The notes: generated by a model not told the origin, from the sequence alone. Shown: positions 1-6,662, counted from the stretch's first letter. The stretch is DNA of 9,103 bases from CAZSMC01 sp964607755 (GCA_964607755.1 CAZSMC010000113.1:1-9103), one strand, 5' to 3'. A program made the numbers and translations.

Positions 1-1
1 G

Positions 2-1963
2 TTAAAACTTGACATCGACCTGGACGGAAAATGCTGCATCATTTTGGCCAGTGATTGTCATTGGACCGGAGCCAATTTCCGTCCGGTTATCATAAAAAGT
101 GTATTCATATTTTGCCGAGACTCGTAAAAAAGAGGATGAATAACGCCCCAGAATGTACCAGCGCTGTCCACGCCCGTAAAGCATTTTGATGCGCATTGTG
201 CCGGGGTGCTCGTTTTCAAACTGATAGAAGCGCAACGGGTACAAGGGCGCATCAAAGCTGGTCCAGCGGGTGTAAATAAGCAAGTTGGAAAATGGTTTGA
301 TACGAACATCGTGGTATAGAAATGTACCCAGGCTGTCGGCGCAGGGAAGCATAGTTTCTGTAATATGACGCCATTTATTCCAGGTGAGCTCAAATCTGGA
401 GCGAAAATGAAGGCCAGGAAGAGGCGAATAATCAACCTGAATCCGGCCATTATTTTGCCCGGTTTCGGCGTTGTTTTTTACATCATTTCCAAAACGGTCT
501 ATGGCATCAACATCAGTATGCTTGACCTTGTGTTTAAGCCGCACGGTTAAATCGAGTTTCTTGTTCATTTGCTGCTCGACCTGGACAAGTAGCTCCGTTC
601 CGCCATCGGGCATGGAGGTCGATTTGACTGGCCAGATTTTTTCATAATTATCCAAGAAAAAAGAAATCCGGGTGCCGGAAAACGGCTGTGCACGCCAGCC
701 GAAATACACTCCTTTTTCATTTTGATTGCCGGAATATTCGCCAAATGCATTTGAATAGATATTATAAAATTCTGGCTCGTAATAGCGCCAGGAAAGAATC
801 GTTTCTATGTTTTCCCTGCCAAACCACAAGCCGGCAAAAAGAGCTTTGCCTGTGGAACGGGATTGGGCTATTTCAGCGAAAAAATTAAACGGATCAACCG
901 TCGCATCGACATTCATACCAACAACATGATTGTACTGGCAATCATAAGAATGTAACTGCCAATATTTTTTATTTTGCGCAAAAGGTTTGTCAAATTGCAA
1001 ATATTGATAGCTGACACCAATCCGGGCATACCGCCATAATGGCACATTGAGATGACCACCAAAGAGCTCTTCTTGTAGCCTATTTCGTCTGGATATTTCT
1101 GTCTCGGTCCGATGATAACCGGTATTGGGCATGGTTATGATGAGATCATTCTCGATGTGTGCATCCCGTTTTTTATTGCTGTAAAAAATATCCAGTTGAA
1201 AGGACGCGACATTTGTTTGCAGCCCTATGCCATTAAATGCAGCGTTTTCATTCGTAGACAAGAAGGGTTTAAGCCCGCGTGCCCGCTGCTTGGCCGGCGC
1301 AACCGGATTACTGCCTTTGAACATTTTGTATGCGCCCCAGAAAACCAGTCCCTGAGCGCACTCGTACGAGTAATGTCCGCCAACAATTTTTATGTTTGGA
1401 GATAGTGTGACTTTGATCGCTACCGCTGTATGATCAGTGAAAGCTTTTTCACCGGCATCTTTTTCTGTAAGCATTCCGAGAAAGAGGTTTCCGGCAACAG
1501 TTCCCTGAAGTCGTGTATAGAATTTTTCTGGTCCGCCTGTGAATGTACTGTCCCTGTAACCTTGCGGCAGAACGAGCCTACGTTGCAGGCGGTGCCGGCT
1601 TTCAAAGGCGAGCTGAAAACTCGGCTGGTAAGTGGCGGTCAAAAACGGTTCAATGATATGAAAGGTGTTTTCCATTCCCGGCAGTTGACGCAGTTCCTTG
1701 ACATCCCGGATGCCGTTATGTTTTTCGCGATAATGAATGATTTTTGCCGCCATAATGGGCGAAATCCAGGGGATGGTTTGAAACTCCTGTACTGAGGCTG
1801 TGTTGACGTTTATCGGATGTTCTGCTTTGTCCTGCAAATAACGCAGAATTTCCGACGAGTCATCGTATTCATCCATGTGTTCGAGCAGGTCTTCAATATC
1901 CGGAGATTGGCCATTGACGAAACAAGCTGTGACCAGAAGCACTATCAATAATGAGTATTTCAT
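2..1963 (-). CDS. Exported ComEA-like helix-hairpin-helix protein with predicted outer-membrane beta barrel
   Basis: The protein has 653 residues if it starts at the ATG at 1963. I chose this start because it opens directly with a signal peptide (MKYSLLIVLLV...) and has GGGGA five bases upstream; a GTG at 2005 would add 14 residues ahead of the signal. Cleavage could follow VNG (residue 18), or VTAC (C14) could act as a lipobox, so lipoprotein export cannot be excluded. Residues about 51-108 form a ComEA-type helix-hairpin-helix region, with INVNTAS, a first hairpin around IPWISPIMAAKII and a second around LRQLPGM. The remainder is rich in alternating polar/aromatic strands and ends in VQVDVKF, a C-terminal aromatic typical of outer-membrane barrels. 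QGLVFWGAYKMFKG (about 204-217) and RGLKPFLSTNEN (about 229-240) resemble motifs I associate with this FCB-group family. It lies 56 bases after the PorV/PorQ-like gene, probably in the same operon. Function is unproven; DNA binding at the cell surface is a guess from the HhH domain. Confidence 0.85.
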   Translation of the reverse strand: MKYSLLIVLLVTACFVNGQSPDIEDLLEHMDEYDDSSEILRYLQDKAEHPINVNTASVQEFQTIPWISPIMAAKIIHYREKHNGIRDVKELRQLPGMENTFHIIEPFLTATYQPSFQLAFESRHRLQRRLVLPQGYRDSTFTGGPEKFYTRLQGTVAGNLFLGMLTEKDAGEKAFTDHTAVAIKVTLSPNIKIVGGHYSYECAQGLVFWGAYKMFKGSNPVAPAKQRARGLKPFLSTNENAAFNGIGLQTNVASFQLDIFYSNKKRDAHIENDLIITMPNTGYHRTETEISRRNRLQEELFGGHLNVPLWRYARIGVSYQYLQFDKPFAQNKKYWQLHSYDCQYNHVVGMNVDATVDPFNFFAEIAQSRSTGKALFAGLWFGRENIETILSWRYYEPEFYNIYSNAFGEYSGNQNEKGVYFGWRAQPFSGTRISFFLDNYEKIWPVKSTSMPDGGTELLVQVEQQMNKKLDLTVRLKHKVKHTDVDAIDRFGNDVKNNAETGQNNGRIQVDYSPLPGLHFRSRFELTWNKWRHITETMLPCADSLGTFLYHDVRIKPFSNLLIYTRWTSFDAPLYPLRFYQFENEHPGTMRIKMLYGRGQRWYILGRYSSSFLRVSAKYEYTFYDNRTEIGSGPMTITGQNDAAFSVQVDVKF

Positions 1964-2019
1964 AAAAATCCCCAATTTTATTTTTATGTTAATCGGGACC
2001 ATCACGTAAAAACAGAAAT

Positions 2020-2928
2020 CTATTTCATAAAGTGCACAGAAAAAAGATGCGTGAATCCCAGATTATTGTGTGTTTGAAAAGCGTAATCCAGGGTGATGGT
2101 GCTAAAGTTCATCCCAAAGCCGGCCGTAAAGCGGGCAGGTTGCGATCCGGCGCCGCAGCGGAACGTAAAAAAATGAGCCAGTCTGTACTCAACACTGCTG
2201 CAAACATCGATTGGGAACCGAGTCTCCCTGGCCATGTCAAAGGTGAGCCGAAGCGATTCGGCGACCTGAAAAGCCAGTCCGGTGGCTAAAACATGCGGCA
2301 GTGGTTCCCGCATTTGTCCGATGTGAGCGTTGTTTACATTTTTAACGACAATTCCCCAATTGATTGTATCGGTTAAATAAAGCAGTGCGCCCAGGTCACC
2401 TACCAGGGTTCCACTGCTGCCGTAATTTTTTATGCTTAATCTGGCATATCGAAGCGTTCCGCCTATCCGGATTGTTGGCGCAAGTGAGATTTGTCCTCCG
2501 GCAGCCAATTGATTTTCATTATAAAGTTGATTGCCGAAATAATAAACGCCGGTTCCGACGGAATAGGTTTCTGAACTATGGCACGCGGCGACTGTTGCCA
2601 AACTTATTTCCTCGAGATTAAAAGGCCTGGTGTAAGATGTTACGGCATGAAAAGAATGCGAATGAAACATAGTCGCTGGATTTGTATACATCGATTCTGC
2701 CCCCATTGAAACCGCAGTCACAGATGAAGCGCAGGCAGCCTGGCGCGCGCCGGGACTTTGACCGTCAAAAGCGCTGTAAAGGCTGGTTGGCAAGAGAATG
2801 ATACAAATAAGAAAAGAGCTGTTCGGAACTATTCGCTTGACAATCTGGTTAAAAAATGTGATATTTAAGTATCGACTGAATGTTCGCCATTTGATTAAAA
2901 CCGTTAACAACGCGGAGGTTTGCAGCAT
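2020..2928 (-). CDS. PorV/PorQ-like outer-membrane beta-barrel protein
   Basis: The protein has 302 residues from the ATG at 2928, which has an AGGGGG SD site five bases upstream. After a hydrophobic export segment (about residues 39-53, ending LYSA), the mature part begins with GQSPGARQAACASSVTAVS and then SMYTNPA (around 80-85). This matches the PorV/PorQ pattern of a Gly-Ala-Arg start followed by an acidic or aromatic residue and an Asn-Pro-Ala turn. Repeated barrel-like strands follow, and the end (LDYAFQTHNNLGFTHLFS) matches the family's usual closing strands, in which a Leu-Gly-x-Thr-His-x-Phe-Ser stretch is common. PorV and PorQ are outer-membrane shuttle or attachment proteins of type IX secretion, but many relatives have no assigned role, so I assign only the family. 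The region before the hydrophobic segment is about 38 residues, unusually long for a signal peptide. A non-canonical ATT at 2844 would give a conventional signal peptide (274 residues) but has no SD site. The start is therefore uncertain. Confidence 0.75.
   Translation of the reverse strand: MLQTSALLTVLIKWRTFSRYLNITFFNQIVKRIVPNSSFLICIILLPTSLYSAFDGQSPGARQAACASSVTAVSMGAESMYTNPATMFHSHSFHAVTSYTRPFNLEEISLATVAACHSSETYSVGTGVYYFGNQLYNENQLAAGGQISLAPTIRIGGTLRYARLSIKNYGSSGTLVGDLGALLYLTDTINWGIVVKNVNNAHIGQMREPLPHVLATGLAFQVAESLRLTFDMARETRFPIDVCSSVEYRLAHFFTFRCGAGSQPARFTAGFGMNFSTITLDYAFQTHNNLGFTHLFSVHFMK
2837..2865 (+). promoter_or_regulatory. Candidate sigma-70-type promoter for the DUF4835 gene
   Basis: A perfect TTGACA at 2837-2842 is followed, after 17 bases, by GATATT at 2860-2865 (four of six matches to TATAAT). 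Transcription would start near 2872, about 55 bases before the ATG at 2927. The site lies inside the N-terminal codons of the divergent PorV/PorQ-like gene if that gene starts at 2928. Prediction by eye only; sigma-factor preferences of this organism are unknown. Confidence 0.4.
2914..2918 (+). promoter_or_regulatory. Shine-Dalgarno site of the DUF4835 gene
   Basis: GGAGG eight bases before the ATG at 2927. It selects this start over an in-frame ATG at 2798, which would add 43 residues ahead of the signal peptide. Confidence 0.7.
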
Positions 2929-3784
2929 GTTATCCCCCTTTTCAAAATGGGCAACTTTTACAATTATGTTTTTCGTTCTAGTCGGCACTGTCTCGGCACA
3001 ACACATCGAAGCCGAAGTCGAGACCGACCTTCGTACTTTACCCCAGGAACGGCAGGATAAATTAACTGATTTTGCAGATAAAGTTCGACATTATCTGAAC
3101 AATTCACCCTGGTGTGAGGACAAGTGGAATTATCCGGTGTACGTTCAGGCAACAATTCGTTTGCAGGACATGACTTCAGGAGCAGAAGAGCGGTATCAGG
3201 GGACGCTGGTCATCAGCAACAGTTACGATATCCAGTTTTCCGATGTGCGGTGGCGTTTTGCGTACCAGAGCGGTGATATGATCACCTATGACGAAAACAG
3301 CATTGATTCCTTTACCAGTTTTTTGAACTTTTATATTTACATGATTCTTGGTGGCGAATTCGATAAATGGGGTACATACGGCGGCACAGTATATTATGAA
3401 AAAGCACGCAATATCGCTGAACAGGCCAAGTTTGGTCTTGGACGTTTTATCGATGGCTGGGATCGCCGCCTGGAACTGGTAAATTATTTTCTGAGTGACC
3501 AACACAAGCCGTTCCGCGAAATGGTAGATTACTATTTTTATGGTCTTTCTTTTGTCCAGGATGACAATGCCATGGCGCGAAAACACATTGCCACAGCGAT
3601 TGATAAACTGGATCGTTTGATTGCAAATGATCCGGACAATGAATATGCCCAGGATTTTCTCAAAGCTCATTATCAGGAAATTGTTGAAGTCTATCGCAGA
3701 GCGCTGAACAAACAACCCTTGCGCACCATGATGATCCTTGATCCCGACCATGAGCGGATTTATCGTGATATTCTCGAGCGTTAA
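2927..3784 (+). CDS. DUF4835-family secreted protein (PorD-like)
   Basis: The protein has 285 residues. The start is the ATG at 2927, preceded at eight bases by GGAGG, and it opens a clear signal peptide (hydrophobic residues about 10-22, cleavage likely at TVSA|QHIE). The mature protein begins with a strand and helix (EAEVETDLRTLPQ, then a helix ending LNNSPW). It contains the polar pattern RYQGTLVISNSYDIQFSD (about 89-106), a hydrophobic FLNFYIYMILGGEFDKWG stretch (about 132-149) and the helical C-terminal part DYYFYGLSFVQDD... ending in LDPDHERIYRDI. This order fits the DUF4835 family of the Bacteroidota. I recall that some annotations call the family type IX secretion protein PorD; treat that name as tentative. 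The hydrophobic stretch is a family feature and need not be a membrane span. The gene is monocistronic here, divergent from the PorV/PorQ-like gene and convergent with the antiporter gene. In many Bacteroidota it sits by coaBC and recN, which are absent. Confidence 0.82.
   Translation: MLSPFSKWATFTIMFFVLVGTVSAQHIEAEVETDLRTLPQERQDKLTDFADKVRHYLNNSPWCEDKWNYPVYVQATIRLQDMTSGAEERYQGTLVISNSYDIQFSDVRWRFAYQSGDMITYDENSIDSFTSFLNFYIYMILGGEFDKWGTYGGTVYYEKARNIAEQAKFGLGRFIDGWDRRLELVNYFLSDQHKPFREMVDYYFYGLSFVQDDNAMARKHIATAIDKLDRLIANDPDNEYAQDFLKAHYQEIVEVYRRALNKQPLRTMMILDPDHERIYRDILER
2934..2939 (-). promoter_or_regulatory. Shine-Dalgarno site of the PorV/PorQ-like gene
   Basis: On the minus strand AGGGGG is followed by five bases (ATAAC) and the ATG at 2928. 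It lies inside codons 3-5 of the divergent DUF4835 gene. It is the main support for a start at 2928 rather than a later non-ATG start. Confidence 0.5.
2963..2968 (-). promoter_or_regulatory. Possible -10 element for the PorV/PorQ-like gene
   Basis: CATAAT on the minus strand (five of six matches to TATAAT), about 35 bases upstream of the ATG at 2928 and inside the signal-peptide codons of the divergent gene. I see no convincing -35 hexamer at the proper distance, so the call is weak. Confidence 0.2.
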
Positions 3785-3805
3785 GAGAATGCTCGAATCA
3801 TTTTT
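3774..3805 (+). terminator. Weak candidate terminator between convergent genes
   Basis: TCGAGC at 3774-3779 and GCTCGA at 3791-3796 can form a six-base-pair stem with an 11-base loop, followed four bases later by five Ts (3801-3805). The left arm overlaps the last codons of the DUF4835 gene. A second inverted repeat (GAGAAT at 3785-3790, ATTCTC at 3809-3814) overlaps it and could compete. The two genes converge with only 32 bases between stop codons, so a terminator is expected here, but the stem is short. Confidence 0.3.
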
Positions 3806-3816
3806 ATAATTCTCGA

Positions 3817-4752
3817 TTAAAACAACAGCGCAATAAACACCCCGTACAAGATCAAAAGCAGCAAGCCCTCCCAGCGTGCCATGCGAAAACGCGTCCACAT
3901 CATAGGCACGGCAATGAGAGTGAAAAAGATCATAGCTGGAAACTGAAATGAAAAGAGCTCTCGACTTACCGGTATTGGAGTGACCATTGCCACAACAGCT
4001 ATGACAAACAATGTGTTAAAGATATTGCTGCCGACCGCATTGCCAACTGCCAGGTCCGATTCCTTTCTGGCAGAGCCCACAGCAGAAATAGCCAATTCTG
4101 GCAGAGACGTGCCCACCGCAACCATTGAGATAGCAATGACTGCTTCACTGACGCCAAGGGCTTCTGCTATGACAACCGCCGATTCAACGATAAGAACCGC
4201 CCCGCCAATGAGAGCACCTAAACCAAAAATAATAAAAATTATATCTAAAAGCAACTTTCCCTGATATAATTTTTCGATACTCCAGTCTTTGGCTTTTTGT
4301 CGATCCTTATGCGCCAATTTCCAAATAATAATGAGAAAAAAGATAAAAAAAATAAAAAGAACGAGACCGTCCAAAAAAGTGATTATCCCATCCCAGCACA
4401 TGAAAGAAAATAATAAAATAGCTAAAACCATGATCGGTACTTCATTGCGCAATGTGGAACGCTGAATTTGCAACGGCCGAATGAGTGCGCAAGCTCCCAC
4501 AACCAGACCAATATTGGCGATATTGCTGCCGATAATGTTGCCCAGCGAAATGCCCTTTGTATCTTGCAAAGCGGCTGTCAGTGAGACCGCGAGCTCGGGA
4601 GAGGATGTTCCCATTGCGACGACGGTTAATCCGACAAGAATTGGCCGCACTCCCATGCTCAAAGCCAATTTAGATGAACCGCGGACGAGGAGTTCCGAAC
4701 CACCCCAAAGTAAACCTAATCCCAGTACCAGTAAAAGTGTAGAAAAGAGCAT
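3817..4752 (-). CDS. YrbG-like calcium/sodium (cation) antiporter, CaCA superfamily
   Basis: An inner-membrane protein of 311 residues, close to the length of E. coli YrbG, with about ten hydrophobic segments. The two alpha repeats that define CaCA exchangers are both intact: GTSSPELAVS at about 48-57 with GNIIGSN at about 71-77, and GTSLPELAIS at about 214-223 with GNAVGSN at about 237-243. The paired Glu residues in the two GTSxPE motifs and the GNxxGSN motifs line the ion-binding site in this family. A charged loop (HKDRQKAKDWSIEKLYQGK) splits the halves. The likely activity is exchange of Ca2+ against Na+ or H+; the ion pair cannot be read from sequence. The ATG at 4752 lies 20 bases after the pyrE stop; AAGGA upstream is about 12 bases away, longer than usual. 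It is the last gene of the minus-strand run. Confidence 0.93.
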   Translation of the reverse strand: MLFSTLLLVLGLGLLWGGSELLVRGSSKLALSMGVRPILVGLTVVAMGTSSPELAVSLTAALQDTKGISLGNIIGSNIANIGLVVGACALIRPLQIQRSTLRNEVPIMVLAILLFSFMCWDGIITFLDGLVLFIFFIFFLIIIWKLAHKDRQKAKDWSIEKLYQGKLLLDIIFIIFGLGALIGGAVLIVESAVVIAEALGVSEAVIAISMVAVGTSLPELAISAVGSARKESDLAVGNAVGSNIFNTLFVIAVVAMVTPIPVSRELFSFQFPAMIFFTLIAVPMMWTRFRMARWEGLLLLILYGVFIALLF

Positions 4753-4772
4753 GTTTTTGGTTGATCCTTTTT

Positions 4773-5348
4773 TTAAATGTCTGCACGGCTGCCGGGTTTT
4801 ATTGCCGGTATGTTTTTGGCACACAAGGGGCAATCTTCCGGGTCATAGGTCACAACATCCATGTGAAAGACGGAATAAAATGGTACATCAAAGAGCTTTT
4901 TACCGCCGCTGCGATCAACGATGGCACCGACTCCGACGACTTTTGCACCGGTGCTTTGCACGAGATCTATGACTTCCCGCACTGAAGAACCGGTTGTGAT
5001 AACGTCTTCAACAACAAGCACGTGTTCGTCATTTTTAATCTCAAAACCGCGACGCAGCGACATGACATTATTGATTCTTTCGGAAAAAATAGAGCGGCAT
5101 TTTATAAGCCGGCCAACTTCTGTGCCGACCACAATGCCGCCAATCGCCGGAGAGATAACGCATTCTATTTTTTCACCGGTGAAATTTTTAATAATCTCCC
5201 GGCTAAATTTTTCAGCATAATGCGGATATTGCAAGACTTTGGCACACTGAAAATATTGCGGACTGTGGAGGCCCGAGGTGAGACGAAAATGTCCCTCCAT
5301 GAGTGCGCCGGTTTTTTCAAATATTTCCATCGCTTGTTTTTTGTCCAT
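4773..5348 (-). CDS. pyrE: Orotate phosphoribosyltransferase
   Basis: This cytosolic enzyme of 191 residues converts orotate and PRPP to orotidine 5'-phosphate in de novo UMP synthesis. The PRPP-binding motif VLVVEDVITTGSS is at 110-122, with the two acidic residues followed by TTG, and an N-terminal substrate-binding segment is at GHFRLTSGLHSPQYFQ (19-34). SERINNVMSLRRGFEI (89-104) fits the mobile loop region. The C-terminal part carries CPLC (173-176) followed by KPGSR, which places it with the Thermus-type PyrE family rather than the E. coli type. The ATG at 5348 has GGAG eight bases upstream and follows the pyrF stop by 15 bases, so the two genes are surely co-transcribed and act in successive steps. 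Confidence 0.95.
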   Translation of the reverse strand: MDKKQAMEIFEKTGALMEGHFRLTSGLHSPQYFQCAKVLQYPHYAEKFSREIIKNFTGEKIECVISPAIGGIVVGTEVGRLIKCRSIFSERINNVMSLRRGFEIKNDEHVLVVEDVITTGSSVREVIDLVQSTGAKVVGVGAIVDRSGGKKLFDVPFYSVFHMDVVTYDPEDCPLCAKNIPAIKPGSRADI

Positions 5349-5363
5349 TTGCCAACTCCGAGT

Positions 5364-6176
5364 TTATACAGATCGTGCTTTGTTCAATTCATCTCTGGTC
5401 TTTTTTGCAGCCCTGCCAGCAGCCTGGTAAAAATCGTTTTTATTCGATACGTAAATAATGGACCGGCTCGAATTAAAGAGCGCCATTGAACCGTTTTGAT
5501 TCGTGCCGTTTCTCACTGCTGTAACCAGATCACCACCCTGTGCCCCGATACCGGGGATGAGGAACGGCATGTCACCAGCGATGCGGCGAACGCTTGCCAA
5601 TTCGCCGGAATGTGTAGCGCCAACAACCAAACCGCAATTCTGTTTGGTATTCCAGGACACAGCAGTTGCAGCTATTTTTTCGTACAACTTTTGCTTGCCG
5701 TCAGTAAAGAATTGAAAATCCCGAGCACCGGGATTGGATGTTAAACACAACAGAAACACGCCGCATTCCGGACGTTCCAGAAAAGGCGCTACCGAATCGA
5801 ATCCCATATACGGATTTACCGTGACCGCATCGGCACCGAGGTGCTCAAAAAGTGAGCGGGCATACAATCGCGCTGTGTTGCCGATGTCACCCCGCTTGGC
5901 ATCGGCGATTTTGAGAACATGATCCGGAATGTAGTGAAACGTCTCTTCGAGCGCCTGCCAGCCCATGGCGCCGTGAGCTTCGTAAAAAGCAAGATTCACT
6001 TTGTAAGCAGAAACGTATTCCGTCGTAGCATCGATGATAGCTTTGTTGAACGAAAAAAGCGGATTCGGACTGTTTTTGATTTTCTCCGGCACTCTCGATA
6101 AATCTGTATCCAGTCCCACGCAAAGCAGAGAGTTTTGTCGTTCGATCGTTTCCGCTACTTTTTCCTGAAAAGTCAC
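5364..6176 (-). CDS. pyrF: Orotidine 5'-phosphate decarboxylase, type 2
   Basis: The enzyme has 270 residues and decarboxylates OMP to UMP, the last step of de novo pyrimidine synthesis. Length and motif spacing fit the longer type 2 subfamily rather than the roughly 230-residue E. coli type. Visible motifs are CVGLDTD (19-25), Lys59 in AYKVN, the catalytic DAKRGDIGNT (92-101) with its Asp-Lys-Asp set, NPYMGFD (121-127), VGATHS (185-190), PGIGAQGGD (208-216) and the phosphate-binding NSSRSI (235-240). The start is a GTG at 6176 with GAGG five bases upstream, 14 bases after the phosphoesterase stop. It is immediately followed by pyrE. No residue needed for catalysis appears to be missing. Confidence 0.95.
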   Translation of the reverse strand: MTFQEKVAETIERQNSLLCVGLDTDLSRVPEKIKNSPNPLFSFNKAIIDATTEYVSAYKVNLAFYEAHGAMGWQALEETFHYIPDHVLKIADAKRGDIGNTARLYARSLFEHLGADAVTVNPYMGFDSVAPFLERPECGVFLLCLTSNPGARDFQFFTDGKQKLYEKIAATAVSWNTKQNCGLVVGATHSGELASVRRIAGDMPFLIPGIGAQGGDLVTAVRNGTNQNGSMALFNSSRSIIYVSNKNDFYQAAGRAAKKTRDELNKARSV

Positions 6177-6190
6177 GCTAACCTCACGTT

Positions 6191-6562
6191 CTATAAAAAC
6201 ACAATTTCTGCGGACGGTTGTTTGCCGCTTTCCAGAGTTAAAATTGCCACACTCGCTTTGTAGCCAGAGCGGGGGCGGCTGGCAGAGCCGGGATTCACAA
6301 ACAAATCAGCGCCGTTGTGTGTGACCTGCGGTTCATGAAGATGCCCGGCAATCTCAACGGTCGTCCGTTTACTAGCCTCTTTGACATTTTTCAAATGCCA
6401 TGGTTTGTGAGCCACAATGATTTGAACATCATCTATCTTTAAATCGAGTAATTTTTGAAACCGCTTGCGAATCGTCCAGCCGTCTGTGTTGCCGTAAACC
6501 GCTTTGACCGGAGCAATCGTTTCCAATTCAATGAGAATATCTTCCGGCCCGATATCACCTGC
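6191..6562 (-). CDS. YfcE/MJ0936-like metallophosphoesterase, N-terminus lost in the assembly gap
   Basis: The last 123 residues are visible, starting AGDIGPEDI and ending AEIVFL before a TAG stop. Metal-ligand motifs of the calcineurin-like YfcE family are present in order: the Asp of AGD (residue 3 of the visible part), the Asn of YGNTDG (about 23-28), the His of AHKPW, the two His of GHLHEP, and NPGSASRPR. The first metal-binding motif (Asp-x-His near the N-terminus) and about 35-40 residues should lie in the unread gap. Small members of the family hydrolyse phosphodiesters in vitro, usually with Mn2+; the natural substrate is generally unknown. The usual GHTH appears here as GHLH and the usual Thr-His-Gly as AHK, both keeping the metal-binding His. 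The stop lies 14 bases before pyrF. Confidence 0.85.
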   Translation of the reverse strand, partial: AGDIGPEDILIELETIAPVKAVYGNTDGWTIRKRFQKLLDLKIDDVQIIVAHKPWHLKNVKEASKRTTVEIAGHLHEPQVTHNGADLFVNPGSASRPRSGYKASVAILTLESGKQPSAEIVFL

Positions 6563-6662
6563 NNNNNNNNNNNNNNNNNNNNNNNNNNNNNNNNNNNNNN
6601 NNNNNNNNNNNNNNNNNNNNNNNNNNNNNNNNNNNNNNNNNNNNNNNNNNNNNNNNNNNNNN
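6563..6662. other. Assembly gap of exactly 100 Ns
   Basis: One hundred undetermined bases, a standard placeholder length for gaps of unknown size. From family lengths, about 45-50 SerRS residues and about 35-40 phosphoesterase residues are missing, together roughly 250-270 bases plus any spacer. The real gap is therefore probably larger than 100 bases. A reading frame happens to run through the Ns and joins the two genes, but this is not evidence of a fused protein. Confidence 0.95.

Noticed and set aside
1964..2019. A promoter or regulatory RNA between the PorV/PorQ-like gene and the HhH gene
   Set aside because: The 56 bases show only the downstream SD-like GGGGA; I see no hairpin or promoter hexamers, and co-transcription explains the spacing.
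2798..2926. An earlier in-frame ATG at 2798 for the DUF4835 gene
   Set aside because: It would place 43 residues before an otherwise normal signal peptide and lacks the GGAGG site that supports 2927.
3176..3898. A 240-codon open frame on the minus strand opposite the DUF4835 gene
   Set aside because: It mirrors a well-supported plus-strand gene, has no recognisable family, and its extent follows from the codon use of the real gene.
4481..4972. A 163-codon plus-strand open frame opposite the antiporter and pyrE genes
   Set aside because: It is low-complexity, rich in Thr, Pro, Ser and Ala at its start, and lies antisense to two clearly identified genes.
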